From positions 22,496,828 through 22,560,827 of the forward strand of contig NC_092019.1 of assembly GCF_042242105.1 (NCBI RefSeq): a DNA stretch of 64,000 nt, in the 5' to 3' direction. Under the pieces are notes generated by a model. The model saw only the letters and a list, made by a program, of their open reading frames with translations. It did not search any database and was not told the DNA's origin. The first letter of the stretch is position 1. Each line of letters begins with the position of its first letter. Source of the stretch: Pempheris klunzingeri. Its lineage: Eukaryota; Chordata; Actinopteri; Acropomatiformes; Pempheridae. A program made the position numbers and the translations under genes. Shown piece by piece: positions 1-12,647 of the stretch.

Positions 1-1163
1 AGACAAGATTAAGGTGCAGAAAAGCAGAACTGCATCATGGCTGCCTGCTTCAGGGATAAGCAGAAAAAGTAGACAATGGAAAAAGCAGAAAAATGAATGA
101 GTCTTTTATGTCCAGAAAAAGTCTATTAAATTAAATCCAGAGAAAACGTAGCAATGATGCTTTACAGATGCACGATCAGGCTTGGAGAACTTGAATGAGT
201 AATTATATAAACCTCCCCTCCCAGACACTGTTCAGATGAAAAACAAAAAAAGAAGGAGGCGGCGGCACAGCCCGGTGTTTGAGTGGGTCCAAATCAAACA
301 AGCATCATGGCCACCCAAACAAACAAACAAACAAAAACATACACACACACACACAACACTTTGGAAAAGGAAGCGCAGACATTCTACACCCATCACCTAT
401 GACGTAGGTGACACTCTTGGTACAGTTTGTGAATGTAACCATACTTGATCAGACATGTCCTCCAAATGTTACAATGGATAACATACATTCAGGTGCCACT
501 TCATTAGGAACAACTGGCGAAAACAGTAAATCCTACCGTTTTTATTTTGGTTGTTGAGTCAAATTCGAGAACAAGGGAAAATTTCTGTTTCCAGTTAACT
601 TTTCTGTCGTCTCGTAAACAGACACAAGAATGTGACTTTTTACGAACCAGGTGTGTGAACAAGGACTTGAGGTTATTATGGCTGTAAATCATCAGAGAAA
701 AACATGAATGTGACAAGAGTGCGCACACACACGCACACACACAGTATTGACACCTACAAACATTCCCTGAATTCTTGAACCTACAAAGACTGGAGCCATC
801 AATACATGGCAAGACAGGCAAATTAGTAACTGGGGTAAAATGAGACACGGTTACTGCTGTAAAATGTTTTAATGACTATTATCTTGTTGTGCCTCGAACA
901 AGATAATGGAATTTCACTACTTCTGGTGGGACCATTTTCCCTAAGGCCTGCGAAACTCTAGGTGTGATAAAAACTCATTTTCCAAGGCTGCTTTCGTTAC
1001 TGTGGAGCGTTTTACATCCACCACGATACTGCTCATTCACATATCATGGACTTTAATAATAAACCCAAAATCAACCAAAACAGCTCCGTGTAATTAGAGA
1101 GGGGGACAGAGACGTGTTCCCTTTTCATTTAACTGGCTTGGAGGGTGCATTAATGTTCACGGG

Positions 1164-1164
<1 letters not shown>

Positions 1165-1198
<34 letters not shown>

Positions 1199-1320
1199 TT
1201 TGAAAAATTCGTTTACAACTTGAGATAAATATTGCCTGAAACTACGCGGCTCTTTGTCTAGACGTTAATACTTTTTTCAATTAAACAAGTTAACAGTGAT
1301 TCAGTGGGCAGATGAATGCT

Positions 1321-1352
<32 letters not shown>
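1165..1352. repeat. (CA)n and (GT)n microsatellites in inverted arrangement
   Basis: A (CA)n run at about 1,167-1,197 is followed about 130 bp later by a (GT)n run at about 1,328-1,352. On one strand the two runs are complementary and could pair as a hairpin stem. Confidence 0.9.
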
Positions 1353-1357
<5 letters not shown>

Positions 1358-1679
1358 CTGCAGTATGACGTTCATCTGTGCTAATGGGCCCGGTGATTCA
1401 GCTCCAGCAGTGAAATAATGGACAGAGGTGGTATGCTGACATGCAGCCCGACTAGTCGTATTCTCTTCATACACAACTATGATGGCAAGACAGCGAGGGT
1501 TCCTTGCAGCAGACTGACAAGCAGTGGAACAGTTTCATTATAAAACCACTTCTACTAACGCGGCTTCAGCACAATTGGCCCCTGTGAGATGCACCAATTA
1601 CATCACACCTCCCATGGAAAGAAGCACAAGACTAAGAGAACACCCCCATGCTAGGAGCTCTGTGTTTAAGGTAAACACT

Positions 1680-2003
1680 AAAGTTACCATGCTCACAATG
1701 ACACTGCTAACCATTGCTTAGCAGGTAAACCATGTTCACCATGTTAACATTTGCTAGTTAGCGTTAACGCAGATTTTTTTAGCTTTTCCTCAGAGCTGAA
1801 GCTGATGGGAAAGCTCAAATTAAAACGTTGTCCTGATGATAGTGCTCGGTGAAAGCCCTAAAGTTATTATATTTCATCCTGAAGGTCATCCTATCATCCT
1901 AGGCCGTGTGTACCATGTTTCATGGCCATCCATCCAACAGTTGAGATATTTCAGTCTAAGTGGACCAACCAACCAGCTCACATTACAGCGATCCTGCTAG
2001 CAA
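1680..2003 (+). repeat. Fragment of a common percomorph dispersed repeat
   Basis: The stretch contains phrases I recognise from an abundant percomorph repeat: CATGTTAACATTTGCTAGTTAGC, here seen as its parts near 1,741, then 'gctgatggga', 'cctgatgatagtgctcggtgaaa', 'tcatggccatccatccaacagttgagatatttcagtct' spread over 1,800-1,960, and a terminal 'ctgctagc'. The order matches my memory of the consensus. The superfamily (probably a non-LTR retroelement tail) is not certain. Confidence 0.6.
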
Positions 2004-4199
2004 GTCAAAAAACCCAATAAGATGGAACAAATGTAAAAGACAATCACAATAGCATTTATGTAGAGGTACAATATGATAGAATATGAGTTAGGACATTGTG
2101 TATTGTTTGATGTGAACTCAATCCTTATTGTAGAAAAACAAATCTACCAATGTATACCAATGGATACCAGTGTAGTTATTAGCAATACTGTTGTCATTAT
2201 CAGTATTTGTTAATAACACAACATGATTTCTGTATCTCATACTGCATGTGTTTCACACACTGGTAGTGTTTTTCTTCACATTCAATTTTAAATCAATAAG
2301 AGCGAAGAGCGGCATAGGTGCAAACACCGAAGCTACTGAGTCCAAATTTGTTTTTTTTTCCAGTCTGAAGAAAATCCATTAGTTGGAGTCTTAGACAGGT
2401 GCTCTTCAGGCTCTGAAGAGGTGCGTGTTAGTGCGTATTTCTGTAAATTCACAAAACAGGGAGAAGCTTAGAGATTTTCAAAATCTAGTGCGGAATTCTG
2501 GGCATTTTTGTTTCTCAACAACACCACAATAAGTTGAGTTTTCAAAAGAAAAAAATATGTGTCAAATCAAAAAGTAATGCATTTTTCCAAAAGCTGTTTG
2601 GAATCAACTGACCCCCAAAGACCAACAAAAATCTTCTGACCAAACAAGGGATTCTGGTTCAATCTCTGAAAGGATTGGGAAATGACTCCTTTTCATGTGA
2701 CAATACGTATTTTTGTAAAATCTTTGGATTTGTTGTAGATTAAAGGGTGGATGTGGGCCAGATTTGAAGCCACAATTTTAAAAGTGTCATGAATAAAAGA
2801 AGAAAATAAATTGCAGGTACAGCACTAGTTCAGGACCGTTTAGCCTCTATAGCTCAGAAGATACAAATATTTAAATCGATTAAGCTGTTGGCACAAAGAT
2901 AAATTAAACCGGAGATATTTCAAATGTTACGGTTTGACTGTACTGAAAATCATCGGTAGACAGAAATCAGTGGATGAATACAGCGTGCTGGCAACCATAA
3001 TAGTGCATGAGGTCAGTAACACACAGTGCTCTAACAGACTGGTCTGAACTGTTCGTTGACATGTTGTCTTTGCCTCTGGCTTCCTCAGGATGTTGTTCCT
3101 GGACCTCGGCTTTAAAACAGTGTGTGGTGTCTGACGACAACTGAAATCCTTGTCAGTGTGTGTGTGTTTTTGCATTTCTCTTAAGCAGACGGGTATACGT
3201 GGGTGTATATGGGCATGTTTGAGTCTGTTCTGCACTGTGCATGTGTAGGAGTGCTGGCTGCAGAGACTGTGTGTGTGCCACTCTGTAAGTTAAGTGCATC
3301 TTTGTACCGAATGTGTGTATGTTTATATGACATCAGCGCCTGATGCGTTGTGAAATGTGTATGCTACAGCATGTCCATGTGCACTTGTGTTATACTGCAT
3401 ATACTATTTACATAATCCAGCGCAGAGTGTGTGTGAGTTCTTCATGCAGGCGTTTGCTTGGGACTACCTGTTTATATAATTCAGTGCGAATCGTCTAATT
3501 ACAGAGCCTCGGCGCAGATATCCTCTGACTTTATGTTTACATTCCGTTCCATCAAAGCGCTGTAGCCTCGCAGCCTGCGCCCGGAGCACATGTGTGGAGT
3601 CACTCCGAAGTTATTGTGTAAGAATCACACTATTAATATTTACAGTACCATACACGGTCGGTGTGAGACTAACAAATGTGGTACTGAGCACGGAGAGCCA
3701 ACAGATGACCAAACAAATGCAGATTACATTTGGGAAATTAGGTGAATAAAGAGAAAAAAGTACAAGCCTGTTTCATCAAGACAAAGGAATTCTGCGCAAG
3801 TAAAACAAGACTAGCAAACTGAAGAAGACCTTTGTGCCAACGGGGCAGTGCTGCTTTCTATTCTGCACTGAAAGGAGGAGTTAAACCGAAACAGAGGTAA
3901 GAGGCAAGTTTTAGTCTCGTTTTTTTTCTTTTATTTATCTTTTTTTCCCTGATTTGGCGTGCCTTCTTTCCTCCCACACACACAAATGTCTGCACCCTTG
4001 GAAAAAAAAAAAAAAGAGTATTACTGAAAAATAATAAAAGGTTTACACATCATTCCACTGTCTTCAGCTGCAGTATCAAAGCTTTTTAAGGCATTTTGTT
4101 ACAACAGAGTAAATGACACATTTTGAGGCACGGAGACAAAATGGGAGCTATTGGACGGAGACAGTGTGAGATGGGGTGAGGAGGAGAGGAAAGGCTGGT

Positions 4200-4220
4200 G
4201 GGGGGGGGGGGGGGGGGGGG
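4200..4220. repeat. Poly-G homopolymer (21 G)
   Basis: An uninterrupted run of G on the plus strand, preceded by a GA-rich segment and followed by an A/G-rich segment to about 4,300. It is a candidate quadruplex former and an assembly-error-prone spot. Confidence 0.95.
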
Positions 4221-4334
4221 TGTGAAATGGAAATGCGAAAAGAAAGAGACAAAAAGAAAAAGAGAAAGAGGGGGAATAATAGAGACGAGAAATCTGAGGA
4301 GGAGGAATGTGTTGGCTCGGCTCCCAGCCTCAAG

Positions 4335-4480
4335 GATGACTCACAGCTATCTTTGTCCACCCCAGTAACGAGAAACGAACCCCGCCTCGTGGAGTGAAAG
4401 AGAGAAAAAAGCCCACTACAACCCCCCCCCCCCCCTCCCTCCCTCCCCCTGTTTTGCTATGCCGTTGCCGTGGCAACCAA
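4335..4480. promoter_or_regulatory. Candidate regulatory cluster: AP-1 site plus RFX X-box
   Basis: An AP-1 consensus TGACTCA lies near 4,337. A 14-bp GTTGCCGTGGCAAC at 4,464-4,477 fits the palindromic RFX X-box (GTTNCCNNGGNAAC) at every fixed position. It lies in lmna intron 1. Motif presence is direct; enhancer function is inferred. Confidence 0.4.
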
Positions 4481-5084
4481 GGCCTTGTCGTCAGGCCTGC
4501 TTGTATGCCATTTCTACCACGCTGTGGCTGCAACGGAATAAAAAGGCGTAGACTTTTCTGTGCGGACTTTCAAAATTTCTCAAGACTGAGAGGGTGTACT
4601 TATCGTACGCGCCTGAAGGAAAACGCAAACGTATGATTTTTACAAGATATGGCAGACGAATTACTGCAGCCACAATACCAAAATAAAGCTTCATGAGACT
4701 TTGGTAACGCTGATGCCAAGTAGCTAATTAGCATCGAGAACTAAGATACATTTGAGACAAATCTAGTAATTTTAGAGCAAATTCACATTCAAATTTAGAC
4801 TGAAAGAAAAAGCATCTTTTATTTCCATGTACAAATTTTACAATTTAGCAGCAGCACTATTTCAATGTACCACTCTGAAGAATGGAGGATTTTTAACGTA
4901 ACCACACTAAAACACTTTATACAGCTTCATCGTCTGCCCTCTGCACTAATGGAGCAGCTGCCTCCGTTTTTCCTACTTTGCAGGAAAAATGTGTGCTCTT
5001 ACTACTTGGGGTCAAAGTGTCCTGCACTGATTCGATCTGATTGTTTCTGATAATGAGAGGGCATAGTCTTGGCTGCGCTGAATG

Positions 5085-5335
5085 CCATTTAAAGTGTTAG
5101 TTCAGCCAAGTTACAATAAAACATTTCCATCCTTACCTCCGGTGCTTTGACATAATTGTATTGGAGATTGCTGCTGCCATCCCAATGTAACTGGGATGAA
5201 AAATACATTTGTTTAATTTGTAATTCTATTTAACGTCTCTTTACAGAAACAGAGTCCCCATTGCTGTGAATAATTCCTCCACCTCACTGTCAACAGTTTT
5301 CATCGAAGACAAGCAGAAAATGTTGACAAAGTAAA
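5085..5335. repeat. Probable fragment of a teleost dispersed repeat
   Basis: Phrases such as 'agtgttagttcagccaa', 'cttacctccggtgctttgac' and 'cacctcactgtcaacagttttcat' resemble an abundant fish repeat whose transcript-like consensus includes 'cttacctgtagtgctatttatc' and 'cctcactgtgaacagttttcat'. The match is degenerate and from memory. Confidence 0.4.
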
Positions 5336-6402
5336 GGGGAAATATTCCTGGGAAGAGATTCTGATTTTTTTAAAACATTTTCAACGTGGTGCGTCACTAA
5401 TGAGATTCAATTCACTTACACTTTATTAGGAGGGTGACAGAAATCTCAGAGGGCAAATAAAACCAAGATTTTCTGCATGGTTTGTTACCTCTTGAGATGA
5501 GTGAGATTTTTATTGTTTATGGAAAGTTGACGGACATATTCCCATTTATGGCAGCTGCGTAGAAAAGCAAGGTAGCTGCAAGGGATTGAGGAACCCTCAT
5601 GCACACACTGACACCTGGGAGCTGCCCACCACAGCTGCAGTCTTGTGCAGCCTCTATTTAAGCACACAGCAGCTCCCCTGCAGCAGTGGGGGGTTCAGCG
5701 CTTTGCACATGGACACATCTGCTGAAGCTGTGGAGGAACACGGGGGGGTGGGGGGGGGGTGGGGGGGGTGGCAACTCATTCATCTGACCCATGAGGCTTT
5801 CCCTGCCAGTGTGTTTAAAACAGTGATTCTCTGTAAGGCGCTGCTATTGTTGCAAACAATTCTTCACCCCGTTCATTTCCTGTAGTTCTACTCAAAGAAT
5901 TTCTCTGACATGCACTGGAAGTGTCCATTGATCCATATGGTATGTTACTAAATAAACACAAAGGCAGGTACACACACACACACACACCCCGTCTGGCAAA
6001 CATGTGTGGGCACATACGGGTGGGGTTTCCCGATGACTCACTGCTTGAACGCTGGGAGAGGAAAAAAGGGGTTCTCCCAAATTCCCTATAGATTGTCTAA
6101 AATGTTCCCTTCTCCAATTATAGCCGACCTTTCCTCTTTCCATCTGCACTACATTTAGTTTAGCCATTCACAGCGCGGCTTTAGAACACTGGAGGGAAAA
6201 GGTGACTAAGAGGAAAGTAGCATAATGTAGAGTTTTAGTAAACAAACACGGGACCAGAAATAGAACTGGCACCAGGAAAGCATGCTGGAGTGTAGTACAG
6301 TACAGTACTGTGTTAATAGGCCATTACAATTTTTCTATTTGTCAGTCTATTTGTGTCTATGCAAGTTTTTAAAAGAAAGGCAAAAAAAAACAACCCACCA
6401 CA

Positions 6403-6475
6403 CTTTCCCAGAGCTCAATGTGACGTCTTCAGATTGCTTGTTATCAAACCAACTGTCCAGTATCCACAAGTAGTT
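6403..6475 (+). repeat. Short fragment of the hAT-like 'TTGCAGCCCT' repeat family
   Basis: The segment 'cagagctcaatgtgacgtcttcagattgcttgtt...caaccaactgtccagtat' matches the middle of the same family whose fuller copies lie at 9.5, 12.65, 26.1 and 53.96 kb in this window. Orientation is the same as the 12.65-kb copy. Confidence 0.55.
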
Positions 6476-6986
6476 AATCGCTTGACAAGCAGCGGCCCAA
6501 ATGCATGCTGGGGGGTGGGGTTGTCCCCTTACAGACTTCTGCACAATAATAAACCATAATATAAAACAAAGCTAATGAGCTGCTGGAATGAGTGAATGTT
6601 TGGTATTTTCTTTACAAATGACAACAATGTGATTTTCAGTCCATCATTTCATCAAATGTGCAGATGTGAGTACAACTTTGAACTGATAAACTTAAATGCA
6701 TCTTTCATTCACAGGTTTAGAGGCCTGTTTGACTAACTGCAAACGAAGCGAATATATACGGCACATGTGCAACACACACTCTTGGGCAAACAGAGACGTG
6801 ACGAGTATCAACCAGAATCTCAAGCGCAGACTGCAAAATGATGACGCAAAAGCCATTTAGGCCTGCTAGTGTGATTCAACTGGTTTTCCATGTCAGTTGT
6901 GCAACCCTCTAAAAACTCTGCAGTACGGCTGGCACATGACTGCTTCCTGTGTCTCTTCAGGGATGGAGAACACAATAACAGGGATT

Positions 6987-6988
6987 GT

Positions 6989-7018
<30 letters not shown>
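6987..7018. repeat. (GT)n microsatellite
   Basis: About 13 uninterrupted GT units followed by TATATATG. Confidence 0.95.
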
Positions 7019-7021
<3 letters not shown>

Positions 7022-8944
7022 GCGTGTGGTAAATCACCAGAAACCAACAACAACGCAGCCTTTGCCAGGGGCCACCCGTACATGTGGCAGATGGGAACAG
7101 AGTCGCAGTGTAAAGCGGAGCAAATGCCGTGTCTGATAGGTTTCAGGGAGCTGACTTCTGACAAGACAGCCACAGAGGGAGGGGAGACGGAGAGGACAGG
7201 CAATGTTCTCTCATGTCAGACTCGTGCTTTTGTTTAAGCTGCCCATAAATCAAACTTTGCGAGAATCGAATGTACTCTCTTTGTCCCATTCATGCCTGCG
7301 AAGATTCGCATTTGTTACTACAGTTCCTCAAACACAGTGTCAGTCAGCAAGTGGGGAGACAGAAAGGTGTGTAGAGAAAGTGTGCGTGTGACCGCAGACA
7401 CCAAAAGGCAAATGAAAACAGCCCTTGTTCCTCCCTGAATGATTAGTTGGTGATTCATCCGATGGTGAGTCAGACGTCCGTTGCCTGGTGTTACTTTTTA
7501 AGCTACTTTTCACTGGTAGGGAATCAGATTACTGCAGTGATGCAGAGCAGTGCCAGGATTCAGAGGGCGCCACTCCTTTCATTTTCTATATTTACAATGT
7601 CATAAAACAAACAAAGGGCACAAATGAAGGTAGGAAAGTTAATGTATGCTAGTAGCAAATCAAGATAAGAACTGTTACTACGCCATGAGTACCATGTCCA
7701 TTGTCTTTAAACAGTCTTGATCAGACCTGACAAACGGTCTCTTATTATCCTCTGAATGCACACTTACTGAGACTGCAGGCACCACTGCGTCCTTTTGATA
7801 ACAGGCTTAACTGCATTGCCTCAACACTTCTGTTTTAATTCTGAAGAGAAATGCATCTCCCTTTGCATCCAAGGTTTAATTGTCATTTGGTTTAACCAGA
7901 AATCTCCCTGGTGTATCACCACCTTCACTTAAGCTCCATATAGTAACCTCATTGTGTTCTAGCCTCCCCTCCAATGAGGCACAGAGCTTTCCAGCTGCAC
8001 TGAGTCACAATGAAAACTCCATGGGTAGGAAACTCAGAGTGCTGCTGATGTTAGCTTCAAGCTAAACAAGGCCCATGTGGAGTTTATGAGACTGTGATAA
8101 GTTTTGGTCGGCATTCGTAAGCTTGTGCTAGCCTCTGAGAAATAAAAAGGATTGCATGGTTGGAATATAACCAGGTTGTGGTTGTGGGACGAGCCTGTGG
8201 ATTATGCACTCTCACGCAAAGCTGAAATGGACTGGCACTGAACACAGACGGACGGGAAACACGACAGATCGGACAGAGTACACATCCAGAGCAAAGGTGC
8301 ACTTCGCATCAGGACAATCCGCAGAGTGTCAGGTGAGCTGTAAAACACACAAGTGATGCTGCGTTGACTTTCCTTTGCTTTCCTGTGATTGTCTAAACCC
8401 TGGCACCCTGTGTACTGTTCTCTGTGACAAAAACACACCCATCTGGCATCAAGTAAAAAAACTTCCTGAGTGTGGGGAAAGAGAACTGATCATTTCACTT
8501 GTATATAACACATTACCGCAGTAATGTAGCACAGCGGTGTACTCCACACAGGTTAGAAAGACTTTAAACTAAATTAATCTCCAATTATTTTCCATTTCAA
8601 CAAAAGACTACAGAAGTGTAACTGATGAGAAACCACATCAAGATGTAAAAACTTGGCTCCTAGGCACATCCTCTCTGTACCAATAAACAAGAGCAATAGT
8701 TAATGCAGAACATCTGAGGCCGAATCTCAGATTCAAAGTTGAAAGAGCTCCCTCACAAACTCAGTGCCCTGTTTAGATTATACAATAGAGCTGCTCCAAA
8801 CATCCCGCTCAACTACAGTTTATTAAAGTAAATGAGCTTTTGCAGATCTGGAATTGGAACAATTGTTACATAACTAACCAGATGATTGAGGTTACAGTGC
8901 ACCCACCTTGCCCACAGGAAAGTCCTCGGGCAGAAAGACCAAGA

Positions 8945-9120
8945 AAGAGAGACAGAGAGAGAGAGACAGAGAGAGAGAGAGACCGACTCCACAGTCCCAC
9001 CATCTTAGACTGATTTACCCTGGCCATGTGCGAGTGAGTCATCGAGGGCTTGGCTGGCTCCGAAGGTTCTATGGAAACTAACCTCCACTCTAACACACAC
9101 ACACACACACACACACACGA
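8945..9120. repeat. (GA)n and (CA)n microsatellites
   Basis: An interrupted (GA)n tract at about 8,945-8,982 and a (CA)n run at about 9,093-9,118 followed by an A-rich tail. Confidence 0.9.
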
Positions 9121-9479
9121 AAAAAAAAACAAAACAAAAAAAACTCTCCTGGTACCAAGTTCTGGTCCGCTGCAGTCCAAGACCAACTCTCTCATTACTC
9201 GCACACCAATAAAACCAGAGAGGCTCCATACAGCAGCCATCCAGCACATTTACAGGGCCGCCACATCTGTTTTCCATTGCAAGATATTCTGTTGGGGTCT
9301 AAGAGAACAAATAGTCACCAGACCAGCCAGCCATACTCTCTCCAGGCCATACATCACCTACTGACACTATCTACAGGATAAAGACACATTTACAAAAAAA
9401 ACAGTAAAGTGCTCACAGTAAAACAAGCTGTGTGCCCTTCAGCTACAATACCTCCACATTAACAATTAATTATATCACC

Positions 9480-9810
9480 AGAAGGAGGTCAGAATAAGAA
9501 TTCGGTGCCTTTCGCCATAAATTCGGTTTATCGACAGAAAAAAATATTTTGACAATCAGTTAATCATTTAACATATTTTTTAAGTAAAAACATTCTCCGT
9601 CTCCTCAAACGTGATGATTTGCTGCACGTCTGCTTTTATACCAAGAATCGCTTCAGGTTGTTGTCTAACAAAAAAGTAATCAGAGGACGTAACCTTGGGC
9701 TCTGGGAAATTGTGATGATTGTGAAACTGTGATTTCACTATTTTCTAACATTTCAGGATGGAAACAATCGAATAATTGAGAAAACAATCTGCAGTACAAA
9801 TGGTAAACAT
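9480..9810 (-). repeat. hAT-like 'TTGCAGCCCT' family copy, minus orientation
   Basis: Reads in order 'tcgacagaaaaaaatattttgacaatc', 'gtgatgatttgctg', 'gtaaccttgggctctgggaaattgtgatg', 'tttcactattttctaacatt', 'aataattgagaaaacaatctgcag'. This is the reverse-complement layout of the copy at 12.65 kb. Termini are degenerate. Confidence 0.6.
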
Positions 9811-10189
9811 AATCATCTTTATTTGTAGCTGCAGTCTGTTCACATTAACATGAATTTTAGCTCTCCTATTTGTTACATCGTAGAAACAAACATGCCACAT
9901 TTACTACTTTAGTTTTCATACAATCACTTTCTTGCTTTCAGTATTACTGGATGAATGGGGACAAATTTTCAGCTACTGTTTCTGTGTAATGCCACAAAGC
10001 ACTCTAGAGAAAGTGTGCTGGATAAGAAAAACAGCCCCAAAAAAGTGTGAATTATCTCTAAGATAATTCAGGTGTAAATTATTTAGTTCTCTCATATGCA
10101 AAGCACTGGAAAAGATTCATTTTTGTACTTTTGAACAAGTTATTCAACATTATTGTGCCGCCTAGAGAGTGATCCAATTTACATGACTG

Positions 10190-11010
10190 CTGGATGACAC
10201 CCAAAATCACGGGCTCTTCTCTGCGCTCCTATCTGCCCTGCCGTGACTCAATGTGACAGACAATTGTCTGCTGTCACATAATATAAGCTGAGATCATCGC
10301 AGGGGAACACAGGGTTTCCCCCCCGAGGCAGCCACAAGAACATAGCAGAATGTGATCAAAAGGCATGGGGGAAGATGTGCGGCAGTGCGGTGAATCTGCT
10401 GCTGCTGGATGATGGTTTGCTGCCTGTTAGTGGCCTCGGGGAGCAGGGCTCATGATGCGGAGCCCGAATTTAATCCATGAAATGCTCATTTCTAGAGAGG
10501 TAGTGGAGTTTGTTTAATTTTGTCAAATTTGAGACGGCCATTTTTCATGGCAGACATTTTGATTGATGTCCTTACAGGAAACACACAGATGTAATTAACA
10601 GCATTAATGAAGGCAGTTCCAGGCTCCTGGTGTCGCGCACGGTGGCTCACTTGCATGACTTGCTGGGCACTTACATGGAATGAAGCAATTGTTCAATTAA
10701 TTAGTTCTACCTGTGCTTTTCCTGATATGACAAGTCAAATTGTCTGCCGTGAAAAGGGTCTATTGGTGCAATGATTAGTGAAGCTGAGGGTTAAAATGCA
10801 GCCAGGAGATGTTTTCAAATAGCTGTCGGCAATTACAGTCAATTGCAGTCAGTTAAGAATGAAGTGGTCAGACTTTAGGCTTCCACAAGTGTGTGTTAAA
10901 ACAGAAATACCTGTCAAGGTGGGTGTTTTTGCCATTCAAACAATTATACATCAGGATTATAACAACCTGGCAAGCTTAATTTTTCATCCCACTAATTACA
11001 CTGACCTAAT
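10190..11010. promoter_or_regulatory. Candidate conserved non-coding enhancer in lmna intron 1
   Basis: A repeat-free stretch of about 800 bp with dense sites: AP-1 TGACTCA (10,244-10,250), a perfect 14-bp palindrome CAGACAATTGTCTG (10,257-10,270) made of two SMAD-type boxes and flanked by TGACA/TGTCA MEIS-like boxes, a PBX-HOX-like TGATTGAT (10,560-10,567) and a homeodomain CAATTAATTAG (10,694-10,704). Texture resembles vertebrate conserved non-coding elements, but conservation was not tested. Confidence 0.4.
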
Positions 11011-11431
11011 AACAGCACATTACAGTCTTTAATATTTTACCAAGTGCATAATCAGTCTTTTAGATGTTGGAAGGAACATGCATACAGTGTAATAGGCCTG
11101 TTCAGACTTTACTCTGCAGCTATCACACGCGCACGTTTTATCTGCTTTACTTGCAGAATTTTTTTCTTTTTACTTGATTGGATATAGAGTGCTTTTTGCA
11201 GGCTAACCCAGAAGTTACATACATACATACATACTTCATGTCGTGGAACAAAACTTGAAAATATCTGAAGCTTGTATTAACAACAGACCTTATTTCAGGC
11301 ATCTAACCAAAAACCCATATCCTAACTAAGGCAGTAAATATCTGATGTCCATCAGTTGTAGATGCGCAGTCACGTGTTCCATCATGTAAACGTGTGAGAT
11401 TTTTTTTGTAACCAGTGAACCATCACAGGAG

Positions 11432-11505
11432 GGAACTGCTGGTTGGACAAAATGGTGAGTCTGAAGACATAATCTTGGGTTTTTGAAAATCGTGATGTTA
11501 CTTTT
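11432..11505 (-). repeat. Short fragment of the hAT-like 'TTGCAGCCCT' family
   Basis: The phrases 'ggttggacaaaatggtgagtctgaagacataatcttgggt' and 'gaaaatcgtgatg' correspond to the central part of the family in the minus orientation. Heavily decayed. Confidence 0.45.
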
Positions 11506-12239
11506 TAAATACATGCATATTGATACACATTAGGAATATTACTAGTAATTAAGGTCTACATTACTTTGGTTGTTTCCTGCAGTTTCCACAATACAAATAA
11601 TTTTCTGATTTTTTACAATTCGGTCTGTTGTGTGTCAAACTGATTCTCAATCGCCTCAGGAAAAAAAAAAAAAAAAAACAGTGTAGTAAAAGTCAGAGGC
11701 GTTTCAAAGGCTTAACTGCATGATCAGAAGTGGAGAGCAGCTCTGCTTGTTCTGTCCATTTTAGGAAAAGACTTTGTAGACGACCGTTTTATCTCAACAA
11801 ACTTGACACGAGCAGTTTGAATGAGTCCTCCTGTTGCACATAACAAGGCCCAATAATAGCACGGATGTATAATGTCTTACATAAACTTTAAATGTGTAAT
11901 GTATTAAGCATCTAAAGTTTCCCTCAGATGAATTGTAGAAACTGAAACTGAAGCCATGACTAATATCAGACCACTTCTTATGACGTCCACCTCTCCAACC
12001 TCTCCATCATGCATTCCCCTTTTTACTTTACCCCCCTTTATTCAAAGGATACAGACTGGCTGAATATGAATAAGAAGCCTCCGTTTGTCACATTGTATGT
12101 GTTGCTTAGTATGTGAGGTCCCGAATATTCCAAAACAAGGAAATGGATATGTGCTAAATGATAAGTGCACTTCCTTCTGTGTTCTGAGCTGAGAATCCCA
12201 CAAGTTGCTGATAGCATTGCACATCAGTCTACTAATAGA

Positions 12240-12612
12240 GTGTCGGCCAGATCTTTGTATTATTGAGTTTCAGCATGTGCTGCAGCGGGACGTGTTCGGC
12301 CATGTCGTGGCTACCATAGCACTTATTTAATCCAGTTTTGAAAACGCTGTTTCCAATAGACTGCCTGCAATAAGATGATCTTAGTGCTTTGTCTACCTGC
12401 TGCCACACCCTGAACCATGCCGAGCAGACAGGTGTGGCAAAAATGAGCAGAGGACACTCCCTGCTATTATGTATTCAAAAGGAACAAAGGGCTTGGCAGC
12501 TTATTTTTCAAACTTTCACGGGTTAAGTCTCATCCTTATCAGACAAGCTTAATCCTAAAAGGAGCAGTGCAATCTTTGGTATTGCATAATTAAAAAGCGA
12601 GGTTAGCTTTGC
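12240..12612. promoter_or_regulatory. Candidate conserved non-coding segment
   Basis: Repeat-poor segment between dispersed repeats, with a CTTATCAGACAAG-type GATA/SMAD phrase (about 12,535) and a short palindromic run around AGCAGACAGGTGTGGCA. The call rests on sequence texture only. Confidence 0.25.
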
Positions 12613-12647
12613 ATGTTCAGCACATGAACATGCCACAGATCGTTAAC

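Noticed and set aside
4148..4533. Several overlapping 60-80-codon frames on both strands
   Set aside because: All are produced by the G and C homopolymers and purine-rich repeats in this segment.
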